Assembly: GCF_012489685.1 (NCBI RefSeq)
Contig: NC_080041.1
Span: forward strand, 26,463,780-26,527,779
Length of the DNA: 64,000 nucleotides
Source of the DNA: Lotus japonicus
Lineage: Eukaryota > Streptophyta > Magnoliopsida > Fabales > Fabaceae
Direction of reading: 5' to 3'
The notes under the pieces are model-generated. The model was not told the DNA's origin and ran no database searches. It saw nothing but the letters and a program-made list of their open reading frames with translations. The translations under genes were made by a program, and so were the position numbers. Below are positions 21,972 through 32,706 of this stretch, in pieces; the first letter of the stretch is position 1; every line of letters starts with the position of its first letter.

Positions 21972-22001
21972 CCCGTGCATCGCACGGGTCAAAAATACTA
22001 G

Positions 22002-22297
22002 TGAAAGATAAAATTAAAGTCAAATATAATTATTTAATTTAGGGGATGTGATAGAATAAGGTGGTGGTATATTTATGTTATAATGATGGTCCATTGATAG
22101 AATGAAATATAATAATATATTTTTATAAGAAATTAAGCAGTTAAATATATAGATAAGAAATTATTATTAAATATAGGAGAAAATAAAGAAATTGAATGTT
22201 ATCCCCCCAGCAAAGTCTTTACCCTGGTGCAAAGAGCTTCTATGCCGCTCGGGACATGATATCATACCTACCAGAGGTGTTTTGGCTAGACGAGGGG
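22002..22297. other. Spacer with a short foreign-looking segment
   Basis: AT-rich to about 22195. Then comes about 100 bp of more balanced sequence (translating SFYAARDMISYLPEVFWLDEG) that joins directly to Copia sequence at 22298. The 100 bp piece does not match the Copia elements in this window and its source is unknown. Confidence 0.4.
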
Positions 22298-23276
22298 TTT
22301 ATATCAGAGGAAGTTTATGTTCATCAACCCCCAGGTTTTGAAGATGAGAAGAAGCCAGACCATGTGTTCAAATTGAAGAAGTCACTCTATGGTCTGAAGC
22401 AAGCTCTCAGAGCATGGTATGAGAGACTCAGCTCATTCCTTCTGGAAAATAAGTTTGTAAGGGGTAAAGTATATACAACTCTCTTTTGCAAAAACTTACA
22501 AAGATGATATCTTAATTGTGCAAATCTATGTTGATGATATAATATTTGGCTCTGCTAATCAATCTCTATGCAAAGAATTTTCTAAGATGATGCAGGCTGA
22601 ATTTGAGATGAGCATGATGGGAGAATTAAAGTACTTTCTGGGAATACAAGTAGATCAAACACCAGAAGGAACATATATCCATCAGAGCAAGTACACTAAG
22701 GAACTTCTGAAGAAGTTCAATATGCTGGAATCTACAGTGGCCAAGACTCCAATGCATCCTACGTGCATTTTGGAGAAAGAAGATGCAAGTGGTAAAGTTT
22801 GTCAGAAGCTCTATCGTGGCATGATAGGATCCCTTCTATACTTAACTGCATCTAGGCCTGATATATTATTTAGTGTTCATTTATGTGCTCGTTTCCAATC
22901 AGATCCAAGGGAAACCCACTTAACTGCTGTTAAGAGGATCCTAAGGTATCTGAAAGGCACCACTAACCTTGGCTTGATGTATAAGAAAACATCAGAGTAT
23001 AAGCTTTCAGGTTATTGTGATGCTGACTATGCTGGAGATAGAACAGAGAGAAAAAGTACTTCTGGAAATTGTCAATTTCTAGGAAGTAATCTAGTCTCAT
23101 GGGCAAGCAAGAGGCAATCAACCATTGCACTATCCACTGCAGAGGCAGAATATATCTCAGCAGCAATATGCAGCACTCAGATGCTCTGGATGAAACATCA
23201 GCTGGAGGATTATCAGATCCTTGAGAGCAATATCCCAATCTATTGTGATAACACTGCTGCAATCTCACTGAGTAAT
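22298..23276 (+). pseudogene. Copia (Sirevirus) RT/RNase H fragment, frameshifted
   Basis: Nearly identical to part of the pol genes at 37404-40508 and 53715-56819. It begins inside the reverse transcriptase ([14 protein letters not shown]) and passes through YVDDIIFGS and the RNase H domain ([10 protein letters not shown]). It stops at TAAISLS, short of the C-terminus. A one-base insertion near 22490-22493 (after TLFCK) breaks the frame just before the YVDD motif. Both edges are abrupt and no LTR is attached, so it is a broken-off or captured piece. The close similarity indicates a recent origin. Confidence 0.85.
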
Positions 23277-23476
23277 ACAAAAAAAGTAATTGAATGCTGA
23301 CTTTGCATCGCGTATTAATTTCGTATCTGAACTAATTATTTGATTACTATTAAATGCATTATTTGTTAGATTGTAGATGCAGTCATATAATTATATATGC
23401 ATAAAATGTTATTTAATATTATAATAAACTTGTTACTATGATACACTTTTTTTCGCATTTTAAGAAAAATATGAGT

Positions 23477-23506
23477 CGTGCATCGCACGGGAACCTACAT
23501 AGTTAA
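23477..23506 (+). mobile_element. Decayed Helitron-like 3' terminus
   Basis: CGTGC-ATC-GCACG stem (23477-23489) followed by GG and, after about 12 bp, ATAG then T. It resembles the family A 3' end at 21972-22001 but lacks the outer stem pairs and CTAG. If real, the Copia fragment lies between two family A-like 3' ends. Confidence 0.4.
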
Positions 23507-24439
23507 CAACAAACATACTCAATAGTCAATACAGTACTAACGCTAAAAATAAGTCAAATGAAAAATTAATGTACATGAAACAAACACTAAGATCAGCTAA
23601 AGATAAATAAGTGTGGATCTAAACCTTAGCATCAATTAGAACAATGTGGAGAGGATAACCCTAGTCCTGATTTTCAAGTAATTTTTTCCAAGGCAGAGAC
23701 TCTTGGTGGGATTCACATGTACACCCATGTCTCCGATCAAAATCACGACAAATGAATCAAAGCAAAAGAGATGAGAAAATGGAAGCAAGGGTACTAGGCT
23801 GAAAACACAATATGAACATCTCAGCACAATATGATTCGATTTATAGCCACGAATTTAGAATTCTCCAGATCAAATCAGAGAAGCTGTAAAGGAATTAAGG
23901 GAGGAGATAGGGTATAGGAACACAACTTGTAAAATAGAAAACACAATTATAGATGTCAACAGTACCATGGTTTGTTGATAGGGAGAAGTGAATATAGATA
24001 ATAGATGAGCTCCATAGCATAGTAGCATCCAACAAATACAACCAATCCAACGGAAGGAAGTACAGGATGAAGTGGAACAGTTGTCGATGAAGTGACAGTG
24101 GCATAGTCGGTGAATAGATTAGGGATCATAGGAGCAGAACGATGGGCAGTTACGTGAAGTGGTGGGATGACGATGGCCGGAATTCACGGAAGACAAAGTA
24201 TGCCCAAATATCTGACAGCCCAAATATCTGCTAACCCTAGTTTAACATTAAATTGACACCAAACCAATACAGCCCAAATACAAAGTAGGCCCAAATATAT
24301 GGGAAGTGCAAAAAAAAAACAGTGCAGTAGGACCTAATAGGATTCGATCCTAAGACCACACGCCGCAGCGATTGTCAAAACCTCAATCACCGAAAAAGAA
24401 AAGAAAAAAAAGATCATCATCAGATTCAGCAGGCAACTG
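23507..24439. other. Upstream region of the metacaspase-like gene
   Basis: No supported gene. Minus-strand frames of 63-69 codons have no domain. A purine-rich stretch (24388-24412) directly precedes the ATG at 24440. No clear TATA box was found. Confidence 0.4.
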
Positions 24440-25544
24440 ATGGCATCTATAATGCGATCACGGGAGGAGATTGAGCCGGTAGAGGAAAATTTAGCAAAGA
24501 AGAAGAAGATTGAGGCAGTTGAGGGAAATTTAGGGGAAAAGAAAGCTCTGTTGATTGGATTGAAACACCCACAGATGAATGATATTGATGATGTGAAAGG
24601 GAAGATATTGAGGATGAAGAAATTCCTCATGGATCTGCGAGGGTTTTCAGATAACAACATCACTCTCTTGATTGAAGATGGAGACCCAGACAAATCACAA
24701 CCCACTGACTACAACATACGACTGGAGACATGCTATTTGGTTGAGCATGCTAAACCAGGTGACATCCTTTTCATCCACCTCATCGCCCATGGCTGCTCTG
24801 ATGGCAATATCACTACTTCTGATAAAGTACTCCTCCCAGGTATGGTATCGGTATCCAAACAAACCCTAATTTGTTTGCTGGCTGGCATTGGTATATACTA
24901 TATAGTAATTCTTTGTTTTATGTGCTTGCTTGCAAACAGATAATCATTTCAGGACAATTATATACACTGCCGGCTCTTTAGATTGTACCCTGACAATTGT
25001 CTCCGATTGCCTAATTCAACCTGAAAATTCTGTGTGTTGTACTCCGGCAATACCAGTGGTTAGTCAACAAGACTATACAAGATTTTACACAAGACACCCA
25101 AATGCTAAATTTGTCTGTGTGAAATATCCGTGTTTTTGCGCCACCGGTTTGTCTCCCGTTGATATCGAAACACCTTGCATAACTCCAACTCTCAAGACCC
25201 ACTCAGAGGAGACCAGCTTTCCAAGTTCAAGATTAATTCTCTTGAATGCTTTCCAATATGACCAGAAGAAGCCCAAAGAGGACAGGGGACCCTTCTTCTA
25301 TATGCCAGAATTATTCTTAGCTTCTTCCACAACCACTACTACTCCTCCTAACCCACACAAATTATATGGGGTTTTTACCACTATCATTCTTGATATAATT
25401 GAAGAGACTCAGGGACGAGTTACAAGTGTAGACCTTGCACGAAAGGCTATGGATAAACTTAGGATGCAAGGTATTCATCAAAACCCTGGACTGCATTCCA
25501 ATGAGCACCACCATGCTTATGCCTCCTTTTTGTTCGCTGATTAG
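24440..25544 (+). CDS. Type II metacaspase-like protein, probably inactive
   Basis: Two exons, 24440-24839 and 24940-25544, with a 100 nt intron (donor AG|GTATGG, acceptor GCAAACAG|AT), give 334 residues, close to the short metacaspase-9 type. Residues 34-40 (KKALLIG) open the caspase-like fold. PTDYNIR (88-94), GDILFIHLIAHG (107-118, candidate catalytic His117) and FRTII then LTIVSDC (151-157) follow the family order. The C-terminal p10-like part has GPFFYMPELF and ends with PGLHSNEHHHAYASF, like the PGLYCSDHH tail of plant type II enzymes. Metacaspases are Cys proteases cutting after Arg/Lys. Here the expected DSCHSG around the nucleophile reads SDCLIQP: Cys157 may be the remnant, but the following His-Ser-Gly is gone. 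The usual GC(I/V)ND segment is also missing near residue 48. I infer a non-catalytic homologue or a decaying gene that has kept its full frame. Confidence 0.8.
24840..24939 (+). other. Intron of the metacaspase-like gene
   Basis: GT at 24840-24841, AG at 24938-24939, T-rich in between. Splicing creates a GAT codon across the junction and continues DNHFRTII in frame, which matches the family (DDDFR in homologues). Confidence 0.8.
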
Positions 25545-26399
25545 GTAGCACACTGGTATATATATTATTTGAATGATGTCAGTGTACTATGTCAAGCGAC
25601 ATATGGCTTTTGGTCAGATGATCGGTTCTTGTTTAGTTATTTCAGGTTTCGTGTGTTCTTATTTAAATTTGCTATTTTTTTCTACTGCTTTGGGATGTAA
25701 GAATTATGCACGTTCAGTTCTATTAAATGCCTGATACAAAGTCTGAATCCAGTTATTCTCAGGTTCAAAATATTATTATTTTGCTATGGTTGTAGTCTGA
25801 TGATTGCCTTTGGTCTGAATCATATGTTGTTTTGTACCCGTTTGAATGTAAACCAAAGAGCACTTATTGGAGCTTTTTTAGTGCATTTTTTTGTCGATAA
25901 GCTCCAATAAGCTTTGAAAGGCCCCTGCCAAAGGGCACAAAGCTAAAGCTTTGTGACATACAGGACAGTTCTACATTTTGTTTAAGCATTTAATTGAAAT
26001 TTAAACCTGAAGTGCTTTCCTTTTAAATTGGTCATGCATCTTAGCTGTCTTTAACACTCCCAAATCACTTACGCTTAGCTTTCCAATAAGGCTAATAACA
26101 CTGAGACTTTTGGTTACTCTTTTCCTTTCGAAACGTATCTTATATTCAGCGCTCTGTTCCTTCGGGATTCACCATTTCACAATCTCTGTGATTCACCTTC
26201 CACTAGGTGAATTAAGTTTATACTCCATTCATTCCTTTTTATAAGACCACTTTTAGACAATAAGACCACTTTTAGACAATTGTATCTATGAAGAAAATAT
26301 GTAATGAATCTAATTAATTTGTTGATTTTAAAAAATTATTTACAATCTTCCATATTTACCTTTTATAATTGTATTAATTGTTTCCCACTATATGTGACT
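25545..26399. other. 3' flank of the metacaspase-like gene, truncated MITE end
   Basis: No gene. At 26222 a Stowaway-like terminus (ACTCCATTCATTCCTTTTTA) is followed by a 20 bp duplication of ATAAGACCACTTTTAGACAA (26242 and 26262). No matching right end was found, so it is one end of a broken MITE. Confidence 0.45.
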
Positions 26400-27269
26400 T
26401 GCTTGGGTAACATGGGAGAGAACTAGTGGTGGGTGGTAATCAAAATTTGGGAATTTCCTAAGTGTCGGAATGTCCTCGGGGCTCTCTTATGACTTCGAGA
26501 AAGGTCTTCAAACTGGTGTACTTTGAGATCCCTTAATGCTCGGCCTTCCCTTCTATTCAAAACTTCTCTTCAAGCCCTCTAACTTCAAAGTCTTTGTTGA
26601 CGCTTGCTCTGACCTTAAGTAATGGGAATACCCTTAATTCAAAATTCCAGCATCAACACGTTGTGAATGAAGAATCATTTAAGGTCGGTCCCCCTCTTGT
26701 GGGATGGTCAATAGACCGCCCCGGAGACGAAGCACAGAGTTAGCAAGCCATGAAAGACACACTTAACCTCCATACTTCAGGCACAATATCTTGTGAACTT
26801 GTGGACTAGGCAGACACTTCCTTAGAAATATGCCACATCCAGTACATGCTTGTGAAGAGCAACTCCCCTTGAAATGGTATAAGTCAATGGAGAGCAGAAT
26901 CCACCGGGAGGGCTCAAGGGCGAGCTATCAATATTCAGGTCATGAGACGCCCTTCAATGGGAATTGGCGAAGGCATTCCCCCTCATGCCTTTGGAAGGGT
27001 GGCCTTTTGACTCAAGGTTCAATCCTGTTAGAGCGAGTTTGACTTAGATAGAAGCTTGTAAGGGCTCTTGAGCCAATTGTTTGAGGCACAAAAGTCCAGC
27101 TAGGGTTAAGATTTAAAGTTTTTTTTCCTTTCCACTATAAAAGGGGAGAGCCTACATTGTAAAAGGTGTGTACACATTATATACACTAATGCGGCTAGGT
27201 TATTAGGGGTCCTACTTCTGCAAGGGTTCCAGTCTAGTTTCCTCTCTTGCTAATTTTAAATTGTGAACA
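26400..27269 (+). mobile_element. LTR of a Tat-like gypsy element
   Basis: It shares the GAAAGACACACTTA and GTGGACT block with 2755-2820, has a TATA box (CTATAAAAGGGG near 27136), and ends just before a primer-binding site at 27270. The left end is not defined. No second LTR is present here, so the element is truncated. Confidence 0.5.
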
Positions 27270-27290
27270 TTGGCGACGTCCGTGGGAATT
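27270..27290 (+). promoter_or_regulatory. Gypsy-type primer-binding site
   Basis: TTGGCGACGTCCGTGGGAAT directly after the LTR. This form (TGGCGCCGTCxGTGGGAA) is the usual primer-binding site and leader of plant Tat/Athila-type gypsy elements, from memory. Confidence 0.65.
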
Positions 27291-27575
27291 CTGGTAACAC
27301 ATTCCCAGATCTCGTGGTTTCTTTGAGTATTGATGATACTAAAACGTTATGGTAGACATAGAGGTGAAGGCCTCGGGCGAGGGCCACCCCACAGGAAAGA
27401 CCTGGTTGTGGACCAGGTCGGATAGGGGGCATGGTCCGGTTTATAGACGTGTTGGAGGAGTTCCACATCGGGTGGATCAGGGCGGCGGAGGATCGCAAGG
27501 CTCGAATTTGGGCGGAGGAGGTCCTCAGGGTCTGGATCTAGGCGAAGGACAAAGGCTTGAAAGCTAAAGCTTCAT
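27291..27575 (+). pseudogene. Leader and gag-start remnant of the truncated gypsy element
   Basis: A short frame at 27349-27567 is Gly/Arg-rich with no recognised domain. Downstream the sequence loses all similarity to gypsy coding regions. I see no protease or polymerase, so only the first 300 bp of the internal region survive. Confidence 0.35.
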
Positions 27576-27725
27576 ATTCTTCTAAGCATAGGCATGAGAA
27601 AGAAGGCCATTTGTTCAAGCTTCTTATCTGCTGCTAACGCAGCCTTGAGAAACCTCCCCAGAAAAACATAAGGAGTTGGAGCATTAAGACGGAAGTTCAT
27701 TTTCCTAATAATTAGCTTCTCCATT

Positions 27726-27824
27726 CCAAGTATTTGATCTCTAGTATAGGACTCGTCCAGATGCTAATTAAATCTTTGACCCTCGGATGCCAAGTATTTG
27801 ATCTCTAGTATAGGACTCGTCCAG
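27726..27824. repeat. Direct repeat, 35 bp, period 64 bp
   Basis: CCAAGTATTTGATCTCTAGT and the following 15 bp occur at 27726 and 27790 with no difference. Confidence 0.8.
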
Positions 27825-28846
27825 TTGATTTTATTCATTATCTCTATTAGGTTATTGGTAAGTTATCATGCTCCTTAACTTCACCACTTTCCTGGAGAAA
27901 CTTAGATCTTTCTAGTGGGTGGATTGTTTCCTTGGAATGAACTCTGAAAAATCTGCTATCATGTTGCCCTCTCCGACACATTGAAGATGTCTTTGATTTG
28001 CATTATCAGAAACTTTTACCGTGTCAGCTTCACAACAAGAACTAAAAATACAAACACAGTTTTTACTACTGCATGTTGCATGTTGCTGACTAGCAAGTAT
28101 CCAGTTACCCTCCAACTTAATTTCTGCAAAAATAATCATTTAGTTCATTGGTGAAATAAGTGCGTTTAGGTAAACAACTTAGTTAAAAGATAATAACAAT
28201 GAGAAACTTATTCAAATAAACTCAAAACAACTTATAGATAGGTATAAGCGCTTGTTCAAATGTTAATGTGAGTAGCAGCTTATGAAATTAAATCAATAGA
28301 GCTTATAAGTAGGATATAACCTGTTTTCATTATCACACTCAAACATTTACAAGTTCTCATACAATAAGTTTAATCAAGTTGTTTCAAACCTAGGCTAAAT
28401 CATTTTCCAACATTTAGGGAATATTTGAAGTACTGGTCTATAAGAATGACATTCCTTTCCCTAAGACAGTAATATGAACATTTGTCTGCATCATGTAATG
28501 TTATTGATGTGTGTTAACCACTACATGTCATTTCCCAGATTATATTTGAAAAATTGAATTGAATGTGCATAAACCAAAATCCATTTTTGCTAATTTCTTA
28601 GTACAAAACATGCCACTTGTATAAGTACACGACATTGTTGGTTATTCTCTTATGATGTATTCACTGATATATGCCATACAATATAACTAGGATTTTCTGA
28701 ATAACTGCCATATGTGAGATACCCCAGGAAATCAAGCAACACAAAATAAAAACAGACCTTGTAGAATATATATCTAATATTCTGATGTATAAATTTCACA
28801 AATAGGAAAAAAGAAGACTTTTCAATATGTCTGATCTGATCACCCA
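27825..28846. other. Intergenic, no supported gene
   Basis: A 75-codon Cys-rich minus-strand frame (27912-28139) is preceded by an acceptor-like TTTTGCAG, but no partner exon was found. The rest is AT-rich. This is the 3' flank of the minus-strand gene at 28847-29643. Confidence 0.35.
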
Positions 28847-29643
28847 TCAAACACTTGTAAGCTGAAGATGATGTCTTGGATGGTGAATCTGTGGAAGCTT
28901 TAAACTTTTCAATGCAACCCCACCTGACCTCCTTTTCCAAAAACTATTTCCTTCATCTGACTTTCTCACTCCCTTGATCACAGGGAGAGGAGGATCCATG
29001 TTTTCAATGCTTATGGGAATAACATTCTCATTACTAATCCAACCACGCCTCTGGTTTCTGTTCCTGGACATATCTGCACCACTTACTGTTGTCACCTGCA
29101 GGGATTTAAATTGCGGTCCGGAACGCGAAGAGTGTGGGAGTCTCGCACCGGCATCACGACAGCAATTGCGGCCATATCCATTAGTATTTGTCTGCAATTC
29201 CACAACGCAGCTGGAAGCACAACCACTACCACGACCGCAATTTAAAACCTTGGTCACTCGTTGCGTCCTTCCACAACTGGAGGGAGGAGCAGTTGTGGTG
29301 GTGGTTAAGTTTTTGGCAGAGAAGAGCTTTTTGAGCTTAGAATACTTGACAATAGGGGAGATAGAGATGGAGGTGGTGTTGCTTTTGGTGGTGGTGAGGC
29401 TGAGTCTATGTTGTTGTGAGGTTGGAAGTTGTGCTATTTTGTTGTCCCTCTTCACCTGACCCATGCAACCAATTCTTGGGGAAAGAGGGTTAATGGAGAA
29501 GGAACCTGGATGATGGTCTCTTCTCTGTGGAAGACTCACTTTTTATGGATGTCCTTGAACATAGCATTGGCAGGAATGTGCTTCTGTTATGGATATGCAG
29601 GTTCTGATGGTACAAGTCATGATGGTGATGATTTTCACTGCCC
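28847..29643 (-). pseudogene. Conserved plant protein of unknown function, frameshifted
   Basis: The ATG at 29643 opens MGSENHHHH and a His-rich N-terminus with FLPMLCSRTSIK. This frame ends at 29490. The next frame (+1) then carries PRIGCMGQVKR, SKLKKLFSAKNL, ENMDPPLPVIK and a basic tail WKRRSGGVALKSLKL, ending at 28847. These blocks have the look of a single-exon plant family that I recognise only as uncharacterised. Both frames are open at 29490-29539, where an indel must lie, so the gene is broken or the sequence has an error. A 142 bp inverted-repeat element (29105-29246) lies in the second frame without closing it, adding a Cys-rich stretch. It could instead be spliced out, since GT (after ACCAAG) and AG (CTGCAG) border it at codon edges. 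No function can be assigned. Confidence 0.55.
29105..29246. mobile_element. MITE inserted in the coding frame
   Basis: The ends are a perfect 14 bp inverted repeat, TTTAAATTGCGGTC at 29105-29118 and GACCGCAATTTAAA at 29233-29246. The similarity extends 2-3 bases further out. The flanks GTCAC (left) and GGTCAC (right) are similar but no exact target duplication was found. The 142 bp element is non-coding on its own. Confidence 0.75.
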
Positions 29644-29814
29644 ATGTTTCTTTGGGAGTTAGAGAAGATCAAAAGGAAAGTTAAGAGATAAGAAATTTGT
29701 ATGATGGGAATGGATTTGCAAGTGTTTTGGGTGTTTTCACTTCTCAGAATGGTGTGAGTTTGAGCTTGTCAATTATACAAGTGCAAACCAACAAGTTCTT
29801 CCTTCAAATGGTAC

Positions 29815-29960
29815 ATATTTGATTTTCCTTAAGTAAGGTCTTAAATTCGAGTAATGTGAATAGAAAAAAAAAAAATCGCGGGAGAATTAACGTACCATGA
29901 TTTGAATGTTTTCGGCTCTAACAGAATTAACTCATGTGGAGAATACCAACTGCATTAGAC
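29815..29960 (+). mobile_element. SINE-like repeat, copy 2
   Basis: Diverged copy of the repeat at 17262-17430: TTGATTTTCCTTAAGTAAGG, a decayed B-box, an A run (29864-29875) and GAGAATTAACGTACCATGAT in the same order. Confidence 0.45.
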
Positions 29961-31485
29961 AAAAAAATAATAATGGAAGTGCAAGTGTGCTTTTGTGACC
30001 CTTGGTCCTGTAGGTAAAGAAACAACAATTAAGGAGATGACAAAATGGAGTAGAAGAAATCATTGCAGAAGAAGGAGCCTCATCGAAGACTAATACACAC
30101 ATCAAACAAGAGGAACAGGACCACTTTGATGTTTGAATTGGTTTCTATCTGTAGTTTAATACAAGTCAGATTTTGTACCTCTGATTAAACTCTTTGACAA
30201 CCCAAATTTAGGACTTAGGATAAGAAAGGACTAATGAGTTTGGTTTGCACCCCTGGGTGTATTTGTGTCTGATTGTGTGGAGAGATCTGAATAGTGAATA
30301 TGCAAAAGTACACACCCTACAGTGGTTAAATCATGGACTGAGCAACCCCTTGTCCCCCAAAAGGTCCACTTCAGCTCAATACTTGATGGTGCCTATATTT
30401 GACTAATAAGGTGACATGGTAAACATGCATATATTATTTTGTAGTGTAAGAAATTAGAAATATATTTTGTTTTCATAATCTTTGAAAACTTATACAATGG
30501 ACTTTTAAATAACTCAGTTTTATCCTTCATCCTTTGAATACCAACTCTATTGTAGGAAAACCAAAATCCTTGACATTCACATTGAAGATGGTTTAGTCCT
30601 GTTAATTACTATACTGCGGTAATTTTACTATACATATTCACATACCACTCATACCACATCATCTTCCATTTCATTTCCAGCAATTTTCTTTTTTTATCTC
30701 TCGTATTTGAGTGTCAACTTAACTTTTTCCTTTTCTATTCTGGTAAACTGAAAACTAATAAGTATCCTTTTAATTTCTTAGGAAACAAATAATTATCATT
30801 ATTATCTGTGTTTGCAACACAATATCTGAAATTTACTTCTGTGAATAAGAGTCAGAACTAAGAGCAACTCCAACACTGGTTTCTTAGCCCAGCTGGAGTT
30901 GCTAAGGAACCAAGTTAGAGTTTCTTATGCATTGGAGCTTGGTTTCTTAATGGTTTCTTAATTCATGAACAGTGCCCACGGTTCCTTCGGTAAGAAACTT
31001 TGCTTTTTGATTTCTTAATTAAAATACAATATTTTCTCTCACATATTCACCAACAGCTTTCAGAGGGAAATTAACAGAAATGATGAAATTGAAGAATTGA
31101 GGTTCAAATTCAACAAAGATATACACACAGAGCATCAAGACAAAAAATTTATTGAAAAAAAATCAAACTTTACATTGAAAAAAAAAATAAAAAAAATCTG
31201 CAGCTCTCCAATCCAGTTGTAGAAGCTCCGATCTTAAAGGAAACTCTTTGCATGTGTGAAAAGGAAGCTCTTTGCTTCGATCTGAAAGGGAAATGAGAGA
31301 AATTCAATAGAAGAGGGGAGGAAGAAGAAGAAAAGGGGAGAAAAGGGGAGGAAGAAAGGAGGAAGAAGAAGAGAAGAGGGAAGGAAGAAGAAGAAAAGGG
31401 GAGAAGAAAGGAGGAAGAAAGGGAGAGAAGAGGAGGTAAAGGGAGAAGAGGAGAGGAAGAAGAAGAGGGAGGGTGCGGCTAGGTT
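29961..31485. other. Intergenic with hairpin and purine-rich tract
   Basis: No gene seen. A perfect 10 bp inverted repeat, AGCAACTCCA (30863-30872) and TGGAGTTGCT (30894-30903), resembles a folded MITE terminus. A strongly purine-rich GAAGAA/GGGGAG tract runs from about 31297 to 31470, right up to the Sirevirus LTR. Confidence 0.5.
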
Positions 31486-32704
31486 TGAAGGTATGAAAAA
31501 CGGTAGAAAGGGGGGGGTTTGAATAACGTTTTCAGTACAAAACTACCACCTTAAAGATTTTAACAAATCTTTTCGAGAACTAAGTGCAAAAGATAGAGAT
31601 AGAAAAGCACACAAGGATTTTATCCTGGTTCACTTGATAAATCACTCAAGCTACTCCAGTCCACCCGTTAAGGTGATTTCTTCCTTCTTAGAATGAAGGC
31701 AATCCACTAATCAGGTAAGAGTTACAACTGCACTTGAAACCTACAAGTGACTAACAATTACACTGACTTAGCTCACACTAAGATTCACTCTCTTAGTCTT
31801 CTCTAGGATCCGATCAACCTTGATCTCCTAAAGGAAAAATCAAACAACTGTTTGAGGTTGGTGTTTACAAGGGTTTGCTTCTGAATAAGCTGAGTGTAAA
31901 CTAAAATAAATTACAAGATGAAAGAAAGCTTAGAATATATCTTGCGCGTGTGTATTGCTTCTTGTATATTTTTTTTTCTTCTGGCCGCTTCTTTCAATCT
32001 TCAGCCTCTATATATACTCCAAGGATTAGGGTTGAGCGTTGCATGGAAATGCTACCGTTGGAGGGCAGTTCTGGAAAATCCAGCTTCTGCTGTGGCTGAG
32101 AACGTTAGGTAGGTCGTCAGGAAGGTACACTTGCTTTTGTACTTGGATAGCGACTTGACCTTTTAACCTAGGAGACTTCTGATCAGAGGAATGCTTCGTA
32201 TTGGAACTTGTGAAGCCGGTTGATCAGAGTCAGAGGGAAAGCACAGATCCTCTGACCATTGTATCTTCTGATTCTGAACTCAGAGGGAAGAACATGGCCT
32301 TCAGAGTTTCTTGCTTCTGGACTTCAGAGTTTCCACTATTCAGCTTCTGGATCTTCAGAGTCTTCTACACCATCGGAACATCTGAACCTTCAGTGTTTCT
32401 TGGTTGTCAGAACTTCTGGATCATCAGAGCTTCTAGCGACTGAGTCCTCATCAGAGTTTGTATAGCTTCAGATCTTCTGAAGCTTTTCCACTGTTCATAC
32501 TGAACATGGTGAATGCGAAAGCGTTGCTTGGGTTACCCTTTATACACAGTGCTTCTGATTTGTGTGAAATTGAGTCAGGGTCAGAGCCTGTAAATAGCAC
32601 ACTCAGAAAAACACGTTAGAGTACCACAATTGTTCATATCAAAAGGTTAACTTGTAATCATCAAAACATAGAGTTGTACTACTAGATCAAAACTTGATCT
32701 TACA
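31486..32704 (-). repeat. 3' LTR of Sirevirus copy 1
   Basis: 1219 bp bounded by TG/CA, with a terminal palindrome AGATCAA-AAC-TTGATCT at 32684-32700. It is rich in TCAGAG/CTCTGA words. It differs from the 42379-43589 LTR at many sites, notably around 31830-31890, where the other two LTRs of the window agree with each other. Confidence 0.9.
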
Positions 32705-32706
32705 AT

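Larger units (their letters stand above)
5803..22001 (+). mobile_element. Outer Helitron (family A), hosting nested elements
   Basis: The 5' end at 5803 is TC preceded by A (TCTATATAAAGGGAGAG). The 3' end has a hairpin CCCGTGC-ATC-GCACGGG at 21972-21988, then CTAG at 21998-22001 followed by T, the classical Helitron 3' structure inserted between A and T. Both ends match those of the minus-strand element at 7469-14202, including about 50 bp inside the 5' end (shared GAGAGTTTGTG and TTGGGGGCAAACC). After removal of nested elements the body is about 4.9 kb. I see no helicase or Rep frame, so it is non-autonomous. Pairing these two distant ends into one element is inference. Confidence 0.5.

Noticed and set aside
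27912..28139. Cys-rich minus-strand frame as last exon of the neighbouring gene
   Set aside because: An acceptor-like site precedes it, but the neighbour already ends with a plausible C-terminus at 28847 and no donor pairs with it.
32201..32465. Two plus-strand frames of 68-80 codons, also at 43086-43350
   Set aside because: They recur because they lie in Sirevirus LTRs; Ser/Phe-rich composition comes from the TCAGAG words.
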